Below, in pieces: positions 1-5,175 of a stretch of DNA of 5,292 bases. This DNA is from Chlamydiia bacterium. GTDB lineage: Bacteria; Chlamydiota; Chlamydiia; Chlamydiales; FEN-1388. The notes under the pieces are model-generated. The model saw only the letters and a program-made list of their open reading frames with translations, did not search any database and was not told the origin of the DNA. The position numbers and the translations under genes are program-made. The stretch's first letter is position 1. Each line of letters begins with the position of its first letter. The stretch lies in the NCBI GenBank assembly GCA_023269335.1, contig JAHFTM010000155.1, positions 1 through 5,292 on the forward strand. The letters run 5' to 3'.

Positions 1-111
1 CTTTATACCTTGCAAGAATCGCTTGGGTATTTCGGTGACGAAATTCCTAGATGAATGGTTGCTTCCTGAGAGCAATCTCAGTAGACAGAATCCGGCTTAC
101 AGTCTTCCCAC
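1..111 (+). ncRNA. rnpB: RNase P RNA, 3' part (5' end outside window)
   Basis: This is the catalytic RNA of ribonuclease P, which removes 5' leaders from precursor tRNAs. The conserved 3' core is read directly: CCTAGATGAATG at 46-57, then the signature ACAGAATCCGGCTTA at 85-99, in the same order and with similar spacing to the 3' end of E. coli rnpB (CCTAGATGAATG...ACAGAACCCGGCTTA). A variable helix lies between them (GGTTGCT at 57-63 with AGCAATC at 71-77, one G-U pair). Just before the first motif is a hairpin, ATTTCG-GTGA-CGAAAT, with a GNRA-type tetraloop at about 29-44. The 3' end is placed near 111 because the closing P1 strand should follow the core and a run of seven T begins at 112, which would complete an intrinsic terminator; the partner strand of P1 is outside the window, so the exact end is uncertain. 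An open frame runs through this RNA to 277 but starts with TTG and has no protein-like features. Confidence 0.93.
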
Positions 112-156
112 TTTTTTTCTATTGCTATACTTTTTTTCAGATCCAATATATAGATA

Positions 157-270
157 CATGCGATGTGCGAGTTTTATTGCGTGTCTGGCCTGTGATTATG
201 TGATTTGCCTGAGCTGTAAATCGCAAAATCGTAAGCTTGACTCCAATATCAAAAAACTCGTACATCGCGT
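157..270. repeat. Paired inverted repeats flanked by TAGATA, possible small non-autonomous element or structured leader
   Basis: The arms are 158-175 (ATGCGATGTGCGAGTTTT) and 253-270 (AAAACTCGTACATCGCGT). They are complementary at 16 of 18 positions, and both exceptions would be G-U pairs in RNA. About 77 bases separate them. The 6-bp direct repeat TAGATA lies outside the left arm (151-156, one base away) and directly outside the right arm (271-276). Terminal inverted repeats plus a short target duplication are the hallmarks of a miniature inverted-repeat element about 114 bp long. The same bases could instead form a long-range RNA stem in the leader of the aconitase transcript or a small RNA of its own. 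No known RNA family motif was recognised inside. The complementarity is seen directly; the nature of the element is inferred. Confidence 0.5.
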
Positions 271-300
271 TAGATAATTTAAACGCACTATGAGTGGGTT

Positions 301-2580
301 ATGCTATTTGATTTGGATGTGATACAAAAGACCTATAAGAAGATGAGAGATGAGCTGAAATGTGTACGGAGCCTTCTTCAAAGGCCTCTGACGCTTACAG
401 AAAAGATTCTCTATACACACCTTGTCAAAAGCCTAGTTACGCCTGTAAAGAGATCTATAGACTATTGCGACTTTCTGCCTGATCGGGTGGGGATGCAGGA
501 TGCTACTGCGCAGATGGCTCTTTTACAACTCATTCTTGCTGAGAGAAAGCGAACGGCAGTTCCTGCCACAGTGCATTGCGACCATTTGATTTTAGCTGAA
601 GTTGGGGCAAAAAAAGATCTTGTAAAAGCGGAGCAAGAAAGTAAAGAGGTGTATGATTTTCTCGCTTCGGTGTCCAATAAGTTTGGCATTGGTTTTTGGA
701 AGCCAGGTGCCGGAATTATCCACCAGGTGCTTTTGGAAAACTACGCTTTCCCGGGCGGCTTGATGATCGGGACAGATTCACACACCCCCAATGCTGGTGG
801 TCTTGCCATGCTGGCAATAGGCGTTGGTGGCGCAGATGCTGTTGATGTTATGGCAGGTTTAGCCTGGGAGTTGAAAATACCAAAGCTCATCGGTGTAAAA
901 CTGACAGGTGCTCTTACAGGATGGACATCCGCAAAAGATGTGATCTTAAAAGTAGCGGGGATTCTGACTGTAAAAGGTGGAACAGGTGCTGTCATTGAAT
1001 ACTTTGGCGATGGAGCAAAATCAATTTCTTGTACTGGCAAGGGCACCATCTGCAATATGGGTGCTGAAGTTGGAGCTACGACATCTATTTTTCCGTACGA
1101 TTCTAGGATGAAAGACTACCTTATAGCAACGGGAAGAAAAGAGGTGGCCCTGCTTGCTACAGAGATGCAAGAGTACCTGACCCCTGATCCAGAAGTGATG
1201 GCAGATCCGAAAAAATACTATGATGAGCTCATTGAAATAGATCTTACTACCTTAGAGCCCCATGTCAATGGACCTTATTCACCCGATAAATGCTGGAAAA
1301 TATCGGAGCTTACTAAAGCTGTAAAAGAGAATGGGTATCCAGATGAAATCAAAGTGGCACTTATCGGCTCTTGCACAAACTCAAGTTATGAAGATATAGA
1401 AAGAGCCGCAAGCATTGCAAAGCAGGCGATTGCACTAGGATTGAAGGCAAAATGTCCACTGACAATTACTCCTGGGTCGGAACAGATCCGAGCTACTATT
1501 GAGCGAGATGGTCAACTGGAAGTGCTAGAAAAAATAGGTGGCCTTGTCTTGGCAAATGCTTGTGGGCCCTGCATAGGTCAGTGGAAGCGAAGCGATGTGA
1601 CTTTCGGGGAAAAAAACTCGATCCTCACTTCTTATAATCGCAACTTTGCTGGAAGAAACGATGCCAATCCAGGTACCCATTCATTTGTCGCAAGCCCTGA
1701 GATAGTGATTGCTCTTTCACTTGCTGGATCGCTTTCCTTCAACCCTCTTGCAGATGAGCTTGTAAATGACAAGGGCGAGAAGGTGCGCCTTGTAGCACCA
1801 ACGGGTGAAGAGTTGCCGAAAAATGGATTTGTAGGTGCTTGTGTTGGCTATGTGCAGCCAGCAAAAGAGAGTAGTTCTGTACAAATCATCGTTGACCCTA
1901 AAAGTAATCGTCTGCAGCTTCTTGAGCCATTTGCACCCTGGAGTGAAGATGGAAAAGAATTTGAAGATCTAGTTGTTCTTGTGAAAGCTTCTGGAAAGTG
2001 TACTACTGATCATATATCGCCTGCTGGAAAATGGCTGCGGTATCGCGGTCACTTAGATCTTATCTCAGACAATCTTTTTAGTGGTGCAGTGAATGCTTTT
2101 CATGATGAAGTAGGACGTGGCAAAAACATTTACACAGATGCCATGGAAACCTTTTCAAGTATCGCTAGATGCTATAAAAGAAAGCAGCAAGGATGGATTG
2201 CTGTGGGTGATGAAAACTATGGCGAGGGTTCATCAAGAGAGCATGCTGCAATGGAGCCGCGCTTTCTTTTTGGCAGATCTATCATTGTCAAAAGTTTTGC
2301 CCGTATCCATGAGACAAACCTTAAAAAGCAGGGTCTTTTAGCTTTGACATTTGCAGATCCATCTGATTATGACAAAATTCGCGAAGATGATCGCTTAGCA
2401 ATACGCAATCTTAAAGAGTTTGCTCCTGGAAGACAGCTCATTCTTGAAATAACCCATTCAGACAGCATCAAAGAACAAGTTATGCTGAATCACTCTTATA
2501 ATCAGAATCAAATCGAATGGTTTAAGGCTGGCTCTGCATTGAATTTAATTGCCGAGCGGGCCAAAAGCCAGGGTTGGTAG
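301..2580 (+). CDS. acn: Aconitate hydratase, mitochondrial (ACO2) type
   Basis: Cytoplasmic TCA-cycle enzyme converting citrate to isocitrate through cis-aconitate on a [4Fe-4S] cluster. The 759 residues match the full length of mature animal mitochondrial aconitase, and many blocks are near-identical to it, for example IGTDSHTPN at 156-164 and [11 protein letters not shown] at 670-680. Cluster ligands are Cys358 ([10 protein letters not shown]), Cys421 and Cys424 ([11 protein letters not shown]), the same numbers as in mature pig aconitase. Active-site residues Asp94, His95, His141, Asp159 and His161 are present, with the catalytic serine at Ser644 in GEGSSREH. The swivel domain begins around GKCTTDHIS (565-573). 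The ATG at 301 is chosen because the N-terminal helix before RPLTL (28-32) aligns with the ACO2 N-terminus; only a weak GAGTGGG precedes it. No targeting peptide is present. It follows rnpB and converges with the next gene, so it is probably its own transcription unit. No damage seen. Confidence 0.97.
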   Translation: MLFDLDVIQKTYKKMRDELKCVRSLLQRPLTLTEKILYTHLVKSLVTPVKRSIDYCDFLPDRVGMQDATAQMALLQLILAERKRTAVPATVHCDHLILAEVGAKKDLVKAEQESKEVYDFLASVSNKFGIGFWKPGAGIIHQVLLENYAFPGGLMIGTDSHTPNAGGLAMLAIGVGGADAVDVMAGLAWELKIPKLIGVKLTGALTGWTSAKDVILKVAGILTVKGGTGAVIEYFGDGAKSISCTGKGTICNMGAEVGATTSIFPYDSRMKDYLIATGRKEVALLATEMQEYLTPDPEVMADPKKYYDELIEIDLTTLEPHVNGPYSPDKCWKISELTKAVKENGYPDEIKVALIGSCTNSSYEDIERAASIAKQAIALGLKAKCPLTITPGSEQIRATIERDGQLEVLEKIGGLVLANACGPCIGQWKRSDVTFGEKNSILTSYNRNFAGRNDANPGTHSFVASPEIVIALSLAGSLSFNPLADELVNDKGEKVRLVAPTGEELPKNGFVGACVGYVQPAKESSSVQIIVDPKSNRLQLLEPFAPWSEDGKEFEDLVVLVKASGKCTTDHISPAGKWLRYRGHLDLISDNLFSGAVNAFHDEVGRGKNIYTDAMETFSSIARCYKRKQQGWIAVGDENYGEGSSREHAAMEPRFLFGRSIIVKSFARIHETNLKKQGLLALTFADPSDYDKIREDDRLAIRNLKEFAPGRQLILEITHSDSIKEQVMLNHSYNQNQIEWFKAGSALNLIAERAKSQGW

Positions 2581-2584
2581 CTTT

Positions 2585-2974
2585 TCACTCAAAATGGTCT
2601 TTGAGTGGCAACTCAAAGCCGTGGTGATGAGAAATAAGTTTGTGGTGTACATAGATTCGCCTCAAACGAGAGATCTCGTCAAACTGCAATTCAAACTCCA
2701 TCCAGCCGTCAGGAAAGTAAAATGAAAAAAGACTGCTTTTAGAAAAGCAGTCTTTACGCAGCGCTCCAGTGAATGCTCGCTCTGCCACATCACGAGGCAT
2801 AAATCGAGCAAGTGTAGTAGGGCAGCATCCTGGACTTGTCAATAAATTAAGAATTTTTTTAAATCTGAGGGAGTTGCAAATATCAATTCCCAGCGCACTT
2901 GCAATTTCCTCTGGTAAAGAGACGGGGTAGCGCAGTCGAACAAGAACATGTGCTGCTTTTGTAGCCAGTTTCAT
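2585..2974 (-). CDS. Conserved-looking hypothetical protein, 129 residues
   Basis: I do not recognise this protein. It starts MKLATKAAHVLVRLRYPVSL and has a predicted mixed fold: a helical N-terminal half (about 1-66) containing a CC pair (50-51) and the stretch ARFMPRDVAERAF (56-68), then a probable beta-rich half (about 80-110) and a His-rich tail (HHKLISHHH, 109-117). There is no signal peptide or membrane segment, and it is net basic, so it is probably cytosolic. Reasons to believe it is real: it fills the space between acn and the exonuclease-like gene, ends four bases from the acn stop in convergent orientation, and has a good promoter just upstream on its strand. The ATG at 2974 is the first usable start; an upstream ATG runs into a stop after three codons. 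A weak GAGTGAG lies before it. Codons 74-83 form a perfect terminator-like hairpin. It may be lineage-restricted. Confidence 0.72.
   Translation of the reverse strand: MKLATKAAHVLVRLRYPVSLPEEIASALGIDICNSLRFKKILNLLTSPGCCPTTLARFMPRDVAERAFTGALRKDCFSKSSLFSFYFPDGWMEFELQFDEISRLRRIYVHHKLISHHHGFELPLKDHFE
2587..2618. repeat. Three-part ACTCAAA / TTTGAGT repeat giving two alternative hairpins at convergent gene ends
   Basis: CTTTGAGT (2599-2606) pairs perfectly with ACTCAAAG (2611-2618) around a 4-base GGCA loop. The same middle arm can pair instead with ACTCAAA (2587-2593) around a 6-base loop. It sits immediately after the acn stop and inside the last codons of the minus-strand gene. It could protect or help end the acn message, but no T run follows on either strand, so it is not a standard intrinsic terminator. 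Confidence 0.45.
2722..2755 (-). terminator. Perfect 13-bp hairpin with T tract, inside a coding sequence
   Basis: AAAGACTGCTTTT (2728-2740) and AAAAGCAGTCTTT (2743-2755) are exact reverse complements with only AG between them, in practice a 12-bp stem with a TAGA loop. Read on the minus strand, the stem is preceded by A residues and runs into TTTTTTCATTTT, the form of a Rho-independent terminator. On the plus strand the trailing run is only TTT followed by ACG, so activity should be weaker for transcription leaving acn. It lies within codons 74-83 of the 129-residue minus-strand gene and would end that gene's mRNA early. The structure is certain; its activity is inferred. Confidence 0.55.
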
Positions 2975-2992
2975 AATTTACTCACTCAGTAT

Positions 2993-3021
2993 TTCATAAA
3001 ATCTTAGCTATAGAGTATAGT
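2993..3021 (+). promoter_or_regulatory. Sigma-70-like promoter for the exonuclease-folP unit
   Basis: TTCATA (2993-2998) and TATAGT (3016-3021) are separated by 17 bases, matching the -35 and -10 consensus at 4 and 5 of 6 positions. Transcription would begin near 3028, about 49 bases before the exonuclease-like gene. Its -10 box overlaps that of the minus-strand promoter. Predicted from sequence only. Confidence 0.5.
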
Positions 3022-3042
3022 CACTTCTCGATATTTTGTGAA
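3014..3042 (-). promoter_or_regulatory. Sigma-70-like promoter for the 129-residue minus-strand gene
   Basis: Read on the minus strand, TTCACA (3042-3037) and TATACT (3019-3014) are 17 bases apart and match the consensus at 5 of 6 positions each. This is the best promoter seen in the window. Transcription would begin near 3007, about 33 bases before the start codon at 2974. The -10 box shares bases 3016-3019 with the opposing promoter. Confidence 0.55.
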
Positions 3043-3076
3043 TTCGTAAAGACTTTGTTAAGGCATAAGGCACGTC

Positions 3077-3667
3077 ATGCTAGGAATTTTTTTGGACCAA
3101 GAAACTACAGGGCTGGATTGCAATAAACACTGTGTGTTAGAGATCGCTCTACGGGTGATCGATTTGGCAACTGGTGAAGAGAAAATACGCTACTCTCAGG
3201 TGATTGCGCACTCTTTTGAAATATGGGAAAAGCGAGATCCTATTAGTATTTCCATCAACGGTTTTACTTGGGAAGAGGTGCAAATGGGCAAAAGTGAAAG
3301 TGAGGTTGCTAAAGAGGTGAAGTCCTGCTTTAAGAGTGTGGGTATTCAGCGTGGAAAATCTGTTTTCATCTGTCAAAACCCATCGTTTGATCGCGCATTT
3401 TTTGCTAAATTAATCGATCCTTACATGCAAGAAAAGCTATTTTGGCCTTATCATTGGCTTGATTTTGCATCGATGTACTGGGCTTTAGAAATTGAAAAAT
3501 GTAAACGATCCGGCGATCCCATTCCAGATGAGTTAAAATTATCCAAAGATACAATTGCACAAGCACTCAAGCTGCCTGGTGAGGGGCGTCCTCACAGAGC
3601 CATGCAGGGAGTAGACCACCTTCTTCTTTGCTATCAAACAGCAGTCGGGTTTCCTGTGAGATCATGA
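3077..3667 (+). CDS. DnaQ-like (DEDDh) 3'-5' exonuclease family protein
   Basis: A 196-residue protein of the RNase T / DNA polymerase III epsilon superfamily, whose members trim DNA or RNA from the 3' end using two metal ions. Exo I is FLDQETTGLD (5-14) with Asp7 and Glu9. Exo II is CQNPSFDRAFF (99-109) with Asp105. Exo III is represented by PHRAMQGVDH (172-181) with His173, but the acidic residue expected five positions after this His is Gly178 and the nearest Asp is Asp180. There is no C-terminal clamp- or polymerase-binding extension, so a stand-alone exonuclease is more likely than a true epsilon subunit. Substrate cannot be told from sequence. The start has TAAGG at 3066-3070, six bases upstream, and places Exo I at the N-terminus as usual. 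The stop overlaps the folP start (ATGA, 3664-3667), implying coupled translation. Confidence 0.85.
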   Translation: MLGIFLDQETTGLDCNKHCVLEIALRVIDLATGEEKIRYSQVIAHSFEIWEKRDPISISINGFTWEEVQMGKSESEVAKEVKSCFKSVGIQRGKSVFICQNPSFDRAFFAKLIDPYMQEKLFWPYHWLDFASMYWALEIEKCKRSGDPIPDELKLSKDTIAQALKLPGEGRPHRAMQGVDHLLLCYQTAVGFPVRS

Positions 3668-4488
3668 TAAAAAAGACAAAAATTATGGGGATTGTGAATG
3701 TGACCCCAGATTCTTTTTATGCCCCATCGAGAACGACTACAACTGAGCAAGCTGTTGAAAAGGCGCATCGGCTGATAGCTGAAGGTGCAGATTGTATCGA
3801 TATTGGCGGAGAGTCTTCAAGGCCAGCCAAGTTGTATGATAGCTTGGAAGCAGTTTCTCTAGAAGAAGAGTTAAAGCGTGTAATACCGGTAGTAAAGCAG
3901 CTTGCGCCTTATGTGAAAGTACCTCTTAGCATCGACACAATAAAGCCTGAGGTAGCAAAGCAAGCGATCCATAATGGCGCGACGATGATTAATGATATCA
4001 CAGGTTTTATTGATCCTGAAATGCGCAAACTTGCTGCTGCTGCACAAGTAGATGTGTGTGTGATGCATATGCAAGGCATGCCTGCGAATATGCAGGAAAA
4101 GCCAGTGTATGAAAAAGGTGTTGTAGCAGAAGTGTATGACTTTCTCGATAAGCAGACAGAGCTGCTTGTAGCTGAGGGGGTATATCCAGAGCATATCATC
4201 ATTGATCCCGGTATTGGTTTTGGTAAGTCGATAGAAGATAATTTTGAGCTCATTAAAAATATTGATTTATTTAAGAAGTTGGGTTTTAAAATTCTTTATG
4301 GCATATCTAGAAAATCATTTATTTACAGGTTTCTAAATAAAGAAAGGAACGATATTCTGTCTGCTACAATAGCTTTGAATTCAATGTTAATGTTATCACA
4401 AGTAGATATAATACGTGTGCATGATGTGGCAGATCATCGCGATGCACGTGATTTAATTTTCAGGGCACAGGGACCTTTGGCCTACTAG
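3664..4488 (+). CDS. folP: Dihydropteroate synthase
   Basis: Cytoplasmic folate-pathway enzyme joining p-aminobenzoate to 6-hydroxymethyl-dihydropterin diphosphate; the target of sulfonamides. The 274-residue TIM barrel is complete, with family motifs in order: MGIVNVTPDSF (8-18), DIGGESSRP (46-54), PLSIDT (87-92), NDITG (110-114), MHMQGMP (134-140), DPGIGFGK (181-188), SRKSF (215-219) and the terminal RVHD (251-254). The ATG at 3664 is preferred over a possible upstream TTG at 3628, because DHPS proteins start only a few residues before the first motif and because this ATG overlaps the exonuclease stop as ATGA, a translational-coupling arrangement. It is a stand-alone enzyme with no HPPK (FolK) domain attached at either end. 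As I recall, Chlamydiaceae and some others carry FolK-FolP fusions, so this differs. It should share the promoter upstream of the exonuclease-like gene. Confidence 0.96.
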   Translation: MIKKTKIMGIVNVTPDSFYAPSRTTTTEQAVEKAHRLIAEGADCIDIGGESSRPAKLYDSLEAVSLEEELKRVIPVVKQLAPYVKVPLSIDTIKPEVAKQAIHNGATMINDITGFIDPEMRKLAAAAQVDVCVMHMQGMPANMQEKPVYEKGVVAEVYDFLDKQTELLVAEGVYPEHIIIDPGIGFGKSIEDNFELIKNIDLFKKLGFKILYGISRKSFIYRFLNKERNDILSATIALNSMLMLSQVDIIRVHDVADHRDARDLIFRAQGPLAY

Positions 4489-4525
4489 TAATTTCGCCGC
4501 ACAAATCAAATATAACCAAAAAATT

Positions 4526-4540
4526 AAGGGGTTTTTCATG
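4526..4540 (+). promoter_or_regulatory. Ribosome binding site of the alanine-rich gene
   Basis: TAAGGGG lies six bases before the ATG at 4538, a good Shine-Dalgarno match with normal spacing. It fixes the start of the alanine-rich protein and is one of the main reasons to believe that low-complexity frame is translated. Confidence 0.6.
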
Positions 4541-5029
4541 TCAACGAGTTCTGCAATAAGTACTCCACGTCCCAATCATACAGAGGCAAGCGCAGCAAGT
4601 GCGGCAAATGCAGCAAATGCAGCAAATGCAGCAAATGCAGCAAGTGCGGCAGCAGCGATCACAGCATCCGCTGAGCAAGCATCTGCTGGTAGTCAGGCGG
4701 CTAAAATGAATAACATTTTGCTCCCAAAGCTAGCACTTAACAAGCAAACGTCAAGCGGTAGCTCAGCTGTCGCTAAAGAAAAAGCAAATGATAAAATAAA
4801 ACCCGAAGGGTCTAGATGTGTAGGAAAAGAAAATGATGAACGAGCTGGCGAAGCTCATGTGATGCGTTTATTAAAACAAGCAAACACTCTCCGGAAACCG
4901 CGTATATTTGAGAGAGACATAAGGAGTGTAGAAAATTTTGAAGATGCGGGCAAGAAGTGGAGGCTAAAAAAACTGGTTGCAAAGTTGCTTGCTGAGAGCC
5001 AAGGTATTGCCTCATATGATCCAAATTGA
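4538..5029 (+). CDS. Alanine-rich repeat protein of unknown function, 163 residues
   Basis: I do not recognise this protein. It has three parts. Residues 1-18 are Ser/Thr-rich with two prolines and no hydrophobic core. Residues 19-40 are a low-complexity run of Ala-Ala-Asn and Ala-Ala-Ser triplets, followed by more Ala/Ser to about 56. From 57 the sequence is ordinary and becomes highly charged, with a basic, probably helical C-terminal region (about 104-155, including KKWRLKKLVAKLLAES). No Sec signal or membrane span is present. A Ser/Thr-rich start without a hydrophobic segment is compatible with a type III secretion signal, and Chlamydiae have that system, but this is inference only. Support for translation: a clear Shine-Dalgarno, a full-length open frame, and a charged C-terminus. 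It lies 49 bases after folP and 143 before cdaA; whether it shares the folP transcript is unclear. Coding status is likely, function unknown. Confidence 0.72.
   Translation: MSTSSAISTPRPNHTEASAASAANAANAANAANAASAAAAITASAEQASAGSQAAKMNNILLPKLALNKQTSSGSSAVAKEKANDKIKPEGSRCVGKENDERAGEAHVMRLLKQANTLRKPRIFERDIRSVENFEDAGKKWRLKKLVAKLLAESQGIASYDPN
4592..4645 (+). repeat. Six tandem 9-bp units encoding Ala-Ala-Asn/Ser
   Basis: The unit is GCAGCAAAT with minor variants (GCAGCAAGT, GCGGCAAAT); three central copies (4610-4636) are identical. A seventh, degenerate unit GCGGCAGCA follows. Because the unit is three codons, copy-number change by replication slippage would keep the frame and only lengthen or shorten the Ala-rich linker. 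Confidence 0.9.
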
Positions 5030-5051
5030 GGCTATCTACATAAGCGGTATC

Positions 5052-5085
5052 AAGTGAGTTGGTTCCAAAGGCTGTGCTCACTTTT
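5052..5085 (+). terminator. Possible intrinsic terminator after the alanine-rich gene
   Basis: AAGTGAG (5052-5058) pairs with CTCACTT (5077-5083) across an 18-base loop that itself contains TTGG-TT-CCAA, and the stem runs into TTTT (5082-5085). Position, 23 bases after the stop, is right for a terminator, but the stem is short and the T run modest. If active, cdaA needs its own promoter in 5086-5172, where I see AT-rich sequence but no convincing -35/-10 pair. Confidence 0.35.
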
Positions 5086-5160
5086 ATCAAACCTTACAAT
5101 CCCTAAAGTTACCTTTTCTTTTATTCAGCAATTTATCATACTGTGACAGTTTTGCAAATT

Positions 5161-5175
5161 AAGGATTGTTCTATG
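5161..5175 (+). promoter_or_regulatory. Ribosome binding site of the diadenylate cyclase gene
   Basis: AAGGA (5161-5165) lies seven bases before the ATG at 5173, with standard Shine-Dalgarno spacing. It decides the start of the truncated last gene. Confidence 0.65.

Noticed and set aside
1..54. Frame 1 open from the window edge to a TGA at 52-54, resembling a protein C-terminus
   Set aside because: The same bases form the conserved RNase P RNA core, which explains them better.
23..277. 84-codon open frame on the plus strand
   Set aside because: It starts at TTG, overlaps the conserved core of rnpB and crosses the inverted-repeat element; the translation has no recognisable features.
237..278. 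Possible acn promoter: TTGACT at 237-242 with TACATC at 261-266, or GATAAT at 273-278
   Set aside because: TACATC matches the -10 consensus poorly, and GATAAT has no -35 at proper distance (30 bases from TTGACT). A promoter is probably present in 120-300, but I cannot place it.
462..1055. Minus-strand open frames inside acn (462-689 and 741-1055)
   Set aside because: Antisense shadows of a strongly conserved enzyme; no ribosome site or family features.
2117..2341. Plus-strand 74-codon frame inside acn
   Set aside because: Lies in another frame of the conserved aconitase C-terminal domain; shadow.
3628..3663. Upstream TTG start for folP adding 12 residues
   Set aside because: DHPS proteins start just before the first NVTPDSF motif, and the ATG at 3664 overlaps the previous stop as ATGA.
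3871..4253. Minus-strand open frames inside folP (3871-4194 and 3909-4253)
   Set aside because: Low-quality Cys/His/Tyr- or Ser-rich translations opposite conserved DHPS motifs; shadows.
4592..4654. CRISPR or other DNA-level array
   Set aside because: The 9-bp units are contiguous without spacers and stay in frame in a coding sequence; this is a coding microsatellite-like repeat.
4812..5090. Minus-strand 92-codon frame opposite the alanine-rich gene
   Set aside because: No ribosome site and opposite a frame with a good Shine-Dalgarno; it cannot be fully excluded, but the plus-strand gene is better supported.
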